This document shows positions 58,615 through 64,000 of a DNA stretch of 64,000 nucleotides, piece after piece (position 1 is the first letter of the stretch; every line of letters starts with the position of its first letter). The notes under the pieces were generated by a model. The model was not told the origin of the DNA and ran no database searches. It saw nothing but the letters and a program-made list of their open reading frames with translations. Made by a program: the position numbers and the translations under genes. Source of the DNA: Sinohyriopsis cumingii (Eukaryota; Mollusca; Bivalvia; Unionida; Unionidae); the NCBI GenBank assembly GCA_028554795.2, contig CM068827.1, positions 142,939,251-143,003,250 of the forward strand, read 5' to 3'.

Positions 58615-59666
58615 TTAATTTTGTTTAAATATAAGAGGGCAAAAGATGATTATACCGAATCTGAATTAAAATATGACTAAAACGCAAATTTCAGTTTACA
58701 AAACTTATTTCATTCTTATTCATATTTTTTAAGTTGTTCCAACAGTCGGCATTAGTGACATTTTCAATGATCAAAATTTTACAAAGGATTATTATTTACA
58801 GTGTACTGAGAAACTTGTAGCTCAGAAAAATGTACTGATTTGTATTGTAATATTCTTCACTTTCACAAATAAGGGTCCGTTCTTTTGGCATTTTATAGAG
58901 AGAAACAAAGATATGTGATTCATGTGTGCATGTGTTATAAGCAGATGTTTTAGTGCAAAATAGTTTAGTTGAGATATCAAATTTATAATGATGTATATGT
59001 AATGTTTTATGAAAGCCATCATTGCTGGAGAGATGTGTATAATGGCTGTCTTTTCCTATGTATATACAGGAATGTGCATGTGGTCAGTTTCATCTGGTCT
59101 AACATTTTTTCTCAGAGGTTTTGTTCTTTGTATAGTCGTTAGCATGAAATTGAATGTAGTACAAGTTTTCAAATATGAAACATATAAATGGCACACATTT
59201 CCTTTGCCTTTCACAGTTGTCGGTGTAATTATGTCAAATCTAGTCATTGTACATGGCACATGCGGTCCATCCTCATATTTTTCCAGATTAATTTATCTGC
59301 ATTGAGTCAGTGCGACAACTGGTTTTAATGATATTAGCATGTCAGTAGACTCCAAGTTTGTTTATTATTATGGTGATTGCCTTCTGAACTCTGTTTTGTA
59401 AGATATGTATTGCCATAGTGTATGCACCTTCTGTGTTGCAATTATTTAATTAAAAGCTATAAAATATATAAAATACAAACCAGTTTGAATTGGTTGTTAT
59501 TCGTTATATTTTCATCTATATTACTATCTATCCCTCCCTTCTCTTTCTATGTTCAGGAAATATTTGCCAATATTTTGAGAAAGTTTTTTCATGATGTGAC
59601 ATAAAGGGGTCATAAAAAGGACTTTAAAATTATGTGAAGGTTTCATTTCCTATAATTATACAAAAC
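58615..59666. other. Non-coding stretch downstream of the decayed gene
   Basis: A 98-codon + strand frame (59,009-59,305) is hydrophobic in places but shows no motif or splice context. The two strands are open together over much of it, which argues for chance. Confidence 0.4.
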
Positions 59667-59795
59667 CGCTCTGGTGGCCTAGTGGTTAGAGCGTCCGCCT
59701 CGGATGCGGGAGGCCGAATCATAGACTTATAAAAATGGCTGCCTCGCTTGGAGCTTAGCATTAGAAGGTTAGTGTTAGGACTGATCGACCTTATA
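59667..59795 (+). mobile_element. Second SINE family, 3'-truncated copy
   Basis: ccgctctggtggcctagtgg and ttagagcgtccgcctcggat form the A-box region. Then ctgcctcgcttggagcttag and ggttagtgttaggactgatc match the copy at 19,050. The B-box region is deleted and the 3' half is missing. Confidence 0.75.
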
Positions 59796-60048
59796 AAATG
59801 TTTCCCAAATCACAATACTTAGTAATTTTTCATTTTTAATTAACAAGAAAGCAGCAGAATAAAGATTAGGAAACACAGAATTCCAAAACAAGTATTATAC
59901 AGTTATATGGTTATATAATGAACAGGCATGTATGGAATTAAATAGAATTTTAGTTCTAAAATTAAAAATTAGGCATGCATTTATTTCTGGAGGAAAACAA
60001 TTTTGACCTTGAAAACTGTTCTGACATAAATTCAACTGAGACACACCA

Positions 60049-60280
60049 ATATATACCCAGCTTCACCATGCTATCACTATTTCACATTTCACAAATATAT
60101 ACCCAGCTTCACCATGCTATCATTATTTCACATTTCACAAATATATACCCAGCTTCACCATGCTATCTCTATTTCACATTTCACAAATATATACCCAGCT
60201 TCACCACGATATCACTATTTCACATTTCACAAATACATACACAGCTTCACCATGCTATCACTATTTCACATTTCGCAAGT
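60049..60280 (+). repeat. 46-bp tandem repeat, about 5 copies
   Basis: Unit atatacccagcttcaccatg plus ctatcactatttcacatttcacaaat, exact 46-bp period in the first copies. As 46 is not a multiple of three, the peptide changes frame each copy. Not coding. Confidence 0.95.
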
Positions 60281-60289
60281 TGCAGTGAC

Positions 60290-60980
60290 AATAAGAAAGA
60301 AATAATTAAATAATAAATAAAAAATAACAAATAATTAATTAATTAATTTTTGTATCACTCTCTGGAAAAATGTAGTAGTCAAGACACTTGTTGCTAGCTA
60401 CATCAAATACTAGTACGTAGCCCAACCCAACCACTCTCCAGCCATCACACACCTTAAAAACAATTGTATTTTGCTGTTAATCTGGCCTCTTCTTGCAGTA
60501 TGAATGTTAACAATTCTTCTGGATTGTCGGCATCTGGACATTTCTGCCGCACTTCTGGGCAGAAGTTCTCAAGCAGCATCCTCACATCATCAACTGAGAT
60601 GAGCTAAGAAACAAGGAAAGAAAGATAAAATGCATTAGTACATATGTATCTATTGATAAAACTTTACATAAATGTATAGTTATATTACTTGATCATTGTG
60701 ATAAAAAAAAAATTGCATCAAGAACATGTTTCATTCACACAAAAAATAATGAATGCAATGTGCCACAGATATAGGAAGTGAAGTGCTGGTCTGAACATGA
60801 TTCAATACAATGGCTTGTTAAAACGCAGCAGACAAAGATGAGCAGAGCTCGCTCATCAGGGAATTATTTTTTCCAGCATCAACAAGTTGAAATAAGTTAG
60901 CTGAAACATAATAAAGGTGTAATTCTTGTAGAAACAGACATGTAAAGGTTTGCAAACATAACCGTATTCCTAAACGTTAA
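60290..60980. other. Non-coding stretch before the Tigger element
   Basis: The block 60,480-60,605 (ctggcctcttcttgcagtat to gatgagctaag) is less AT-rich and could be a small minus-strand exon, but its frame shows no recognisable motif. Confidence 0.35.
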
Positions 60981-61145
60981 TTTGCTCCGTTAATCAAGAA
61001 ATCCGCGTTCCGGATCCGGAAATCAAAATCGGGGACCAAAGTGTAAAATTACATTAAAACTTGTCTCGATAATCCGGAAATAATCTGTCCAAAAATAAGA
61101 AAATTCGAAAAATCGTATGTGAAAATACAATCAGAAGAATAATAC

Positions 61146-61194
61146 ATAAAACACAGTAGTGAAGCCCTTGAGAATCTGTGGCCACTATCAATAA
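61146..61194 (+). repeat. Duplicated scrap of transposase C-terminal coding DNA in the left flank
   Basis: aaaacacagtagtgaagccc, then ttgagaatctgtggccacta, matches 63,042-63,085 of the transposase gene in the same orientation (about 85-90%). It probably comes from an internally deleted relative that is nested in or fused to the left side. Confidence 0.85.
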
Positions 61195-61570
61195 CTAAGT
61201 AGCTTAACCATATTGTAACCAGCGATTGTATAAACAATGTCTGTTTTAGCTAGTCGCCGACGGGGGTGTTAATAATTAAATAAACACACTGGGATCAAAT
61301 CGTCCACGCTTTTTGACATAACATATGGTAAATAAATTAAAAGTGTCATTAAGCCTCTTTGTTGTTTACCAATTGTATGTAACAAATACAGTTGACATTT
61401 CTAAGCTGTGGACAGTATAGGGCTTCATTTTCGAATAAAATGGGGACGTCAATCATTAGCAACTGTAAAATACGACTTATAAAAATGACTGCATTTTATT
61501 AGTTTACCATTACGCATTTAACTGGGAGATAACAGTTAGTATTCGTTGTACTTTTTACATATATTATATT

Positions 61571-63158
61571 ATGGCGACACCATCAAGCAAGCGCAGACGA
61601 GTAGAGATACGGCCAGCATAAAAAAGAAGATTTGCCAGCACAAAGAAGATCACCCAAAAGCTACAGTTCAAGATATACGCCAGCATATTATAGCTTACTA
61701 TTCCTTAGACATTGGCATGTCGACAGTTGCGGACATTATAAAAAACAAGGACAAATGATTGTCCGTACCTGCCGACTCAGCAGACCTAACCCGCGCTCGC
61801 CATGCCAAATATCAACAAGTCGATGATGCCGTATTCATGTGGTTCTCAGACATGTTGGCCCACCACGCCGCCGTCAACGATGAAATGCTCATTGCCAAAG
61901 CAAAGATACTCAGAGACCAACTCGGCACCACTGACTTTGCCTATTCTCATGGATGGCTACAACGCTTCAAGAATCGGCGGGGCATCAAACGCAAATTGAG
62001 GGAGAAGCAGAGAGTGCCGACATGAACAAAGTGCAGGCCGGCAGAGAAGAACTAAAGCGACTACTGCAAGACTACGACCCACAAAACATATTCAACCTGG
62101 ACGAAACTGGATTGTTTTTCCGACTGGGGCCAAACCACAGTTTAGCAACCCACAACATTAAAGGCCAAAAAAAGTCAAAGGATAGGATCACCGTGACACT
62201 CACTGCGAACGCAACAGGGACCATCAAATTGAAACCATTTGTCATAACTAAGGTCAACAGACCTAGGTGTTTTGGCAAAACATATAATCCAGACACATAT
62301 GTGAGATACAGACACAACCGCAAAGCTTGGATGACGGCAGAACTTTTCATCGACTGGTTGAATGAATTCGATAAACAGATGAGGGTAGCCAAACGCAACG
62401 TCATCTTACTTGTAGACAACGCTGCAAGCCACACACAAGGGGACGTTCGATTAAGCAACGTAAAACTACACTTCCTTCCGGCAAATACAACGACACACAT
62501 TCAGCCAATGGACGATGGCATAATACGTGCATTCAAGGCCCACTACAAGAAACAACTGGTTAGACATTACATTGACTGTGCTGAGCAAGGCAAGGTTCAA
62601 ACTGTGGACATTAGGCAGGCAATACACATGGTAATGACAGCGTGGGGTTCAGTAACACCAACAACAATCTCAAACTGCTTTAGACATGTACAGATCATAC
62701 CGACAATAACCACTAATGTCGAAGATATTGATGACGGAGATGACATGCCATTAAGTGAGCTCAGAGATCTAATAAGAAGCCTTCCCACCGAGACTGAGAT
62801 GTCTGCCGAGGAATTCGTACGGATAGACGAAAAGGAAGAGAAAGGGCAACAACTCAACGATGACGACATTTTGACTCTGGTATCTAAAGATGAGGTTCCA
62901 GACAATGATAACGAAGAAGACGATGATGACACTACCGACCCCGAGGGAAAAGACATTACCATCAACCAAGCCAAGGACAGTATAGCAACATTAATTTCGT
63001 ATTTTGAGCAGACGTCAGCAAATTTCACCAGTGATGACATAAAACACAATAGCGAAGCCCTTGACAATCTATGGCCACTATCAGTAATCATTGCAGATAG
63101 ATCCGCCAAAGAATCCAGGCAAACAAAGGTTACAGACTTCTTCAGGAAATTGACATAA
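61571..63158 (+). pseudogene. Tigger/pogo-family transposase (DDE superfamily), three lesions
   Basis: Starts MATPSSKRRRVEIRPA (61,571). An indel near 61,612 moves the frame to KKKICQHKEDHPKATVQDI (psq/CENP-B-like DNA-binding HTH). A TGA at 61,756 sits where Trp is expected (NKDK*LSVPAD). The second HTH (CENP-B type) follows, with HAKYQQVDDAVFMWF and SHGWLQRFKNRRGIK. A second indel near 62,000 leads into the catalytic domain, open to 63,158: NLDETGLF (Asp at about 62,100), ILLVDNAASH (about 62,415), HIQPMDDG (about 62,511), a DDD triad with about 31 residues between the last two. The C-terminal tail is acidic (NEEDDDDTTDPEG) and ends VTDFFRKLT. Mobilises its own element by binding the terminal repeats. 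The catalytic domain is fully open, so decay is recent. Confidence 0.9.
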
Positions 63159-63425
63159 TAAATGTATGTACAGTACATACATGTACATGAACATAGTGTG
63201 ATGTGTTAATTGTCCAAACTTCTGTTTACTGTATATGTACGTACAAGCACATGTTATAATAATGTGAAATAAACACAAATTAATAGATGTATTCATTAAT
63301 TTATTTTCACTCATTATTGAATATACAGTACATTATATTTAAAGCTAGCATATACATGTACATATATACGGTGTGATGATATCGTAAAATAAAAAATATG
63401 CATGATTCAATTATCCGGAAAACTC

Positions 63426-63470
63426 GTTAATCCGGACATATTCGCTGGGAACGAATGTGTCTGGATTAAC
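63426..63470. repeat. Palindrome within the Tigger right end
   Basis: gttaatccggacatattcg (63,426-63,444) and cgaatgtgtctggattaac (63,452-63,470) are inverted copies with two mismatches and a 7-bp spacer, so the terminal motif occurs in both orientations inside one end. Confidence 0.9.
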
Positions 63471-63485
63471 GAGGCTCCACTGTAT

Positions 63486-64000
<515 letters not shown>

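Larger units (their letters stand above)
60985..63484 (+). mobile_element. pogo/Tigger-type DNA transposon, about 2.5 kb
   Basis: The right end, read inward, is cagtggagcctcgttaatcc, a Tigger-like terminal inverted repeat, followed outside by TA (63,483-63,484), the usual target of the family. The left end is degenerate: ctccgttaatcaagaaatcc with ttccggatccgg (60,985-61,020) and ctcgataatccgga (61,065-61,078) echo the right end, so the exact left boundary is uncertain. The single transposase gene occupies 61,571-63,158. The total length fits Tigger elements, usually 2.4-2.7 kb. Confidence 0.85.

Noticed and set aside
59667-59720. Possible functional tRNA gene (ggtggcctagtggttagagc...)
   Set aside because: The A-box is good but the T-arm and acceptor do not follow. 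The downstream body matches a second copy at 19.1 kb, so it is a SINE.
59975-60313. 112-codon ORF
   Set aside because: A product of the 46-bp tandem repeat, with the peptide changing frame at each unit.
62072-63178. Minus-strand ORFs of 142 and 193 codons
   Set aside because: Antisense shadows of the Tigger transposase, which has clear motifs on the + strand.

Overview
The window is eukaryotic, AT-rich and repeat-laden, most likely from a mollusc (possibly a bivalve). There are no long bacterial-style ORFs. Coding potential is split into short exons with GT..AG borders. Seven clear copies of one tRNA-derived SINE with a conserved 3' domain carry (AAC)n tails and 8-13 bp target-site duplications. 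Long (TA)n and (CA)n arrays are frequent. The taxon is an inference from the repeat style, not a direct reading.

Layout. 1-15.3 kb: non-coding, with minisatellites, (CA)n tracts, one well-preserved SINE (10.9 kb) and no gene I can support. 15.3-40.3 kb: one old head-to-tail segmental duplication. Unit 1 is about 15,310-28,640 and unit 2 about 28,769-40,275; the same landmarks occur in the same order in both. Later events distinguish the units. Unit 1 gained a SINE, a LINE-derived insertion and a 62-bp duplication. Unit 2 gained a 1.1-kb TIR transposon, an expanded 33-bp minisatellite and a MITE-like insertion. A 43-codon exon-like segment is open in unit 1 and disrupted in unit 2. 40.3-47.9 kb: non-coding, with a SINE and a near-perfect long hairpin at 45.5 kb.

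47.9-58.6 kb: exons on the + strand of a decayed multi-exon gene. Its 3' half (53.9-58.6 kb) shows the motif order of the KDZ transposase-like / HMGXB3-like family, with a YENACNLH-type block, a CLNRDPVFF block, an HWFNH block and an NSKLKKL..SLSYM block. It has in-frame stops, a frameshift and a damaged splice donor. Two exons carry in-frame tandem repeats: 51 bp x 4 inside a coding exon and 60 bp x 4 across a splice acceptor. Four SINEs sit in its introns.

60.9-63.5 kb: a pogo/Tigger DNA transposon with a nearly complete DDD transposase (three lesions), a 3' terminal repeat containing a palindrome, and a duplicated scrap of its own C-terminal coding region in the left flank. It abuts a 190-bp (TA)n array.

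No rRNA, functional tRNA, CRISPR or intact host gene was identified. The genes do not form a working pathway. The interest lies in the history of duplication, insertion and decay.
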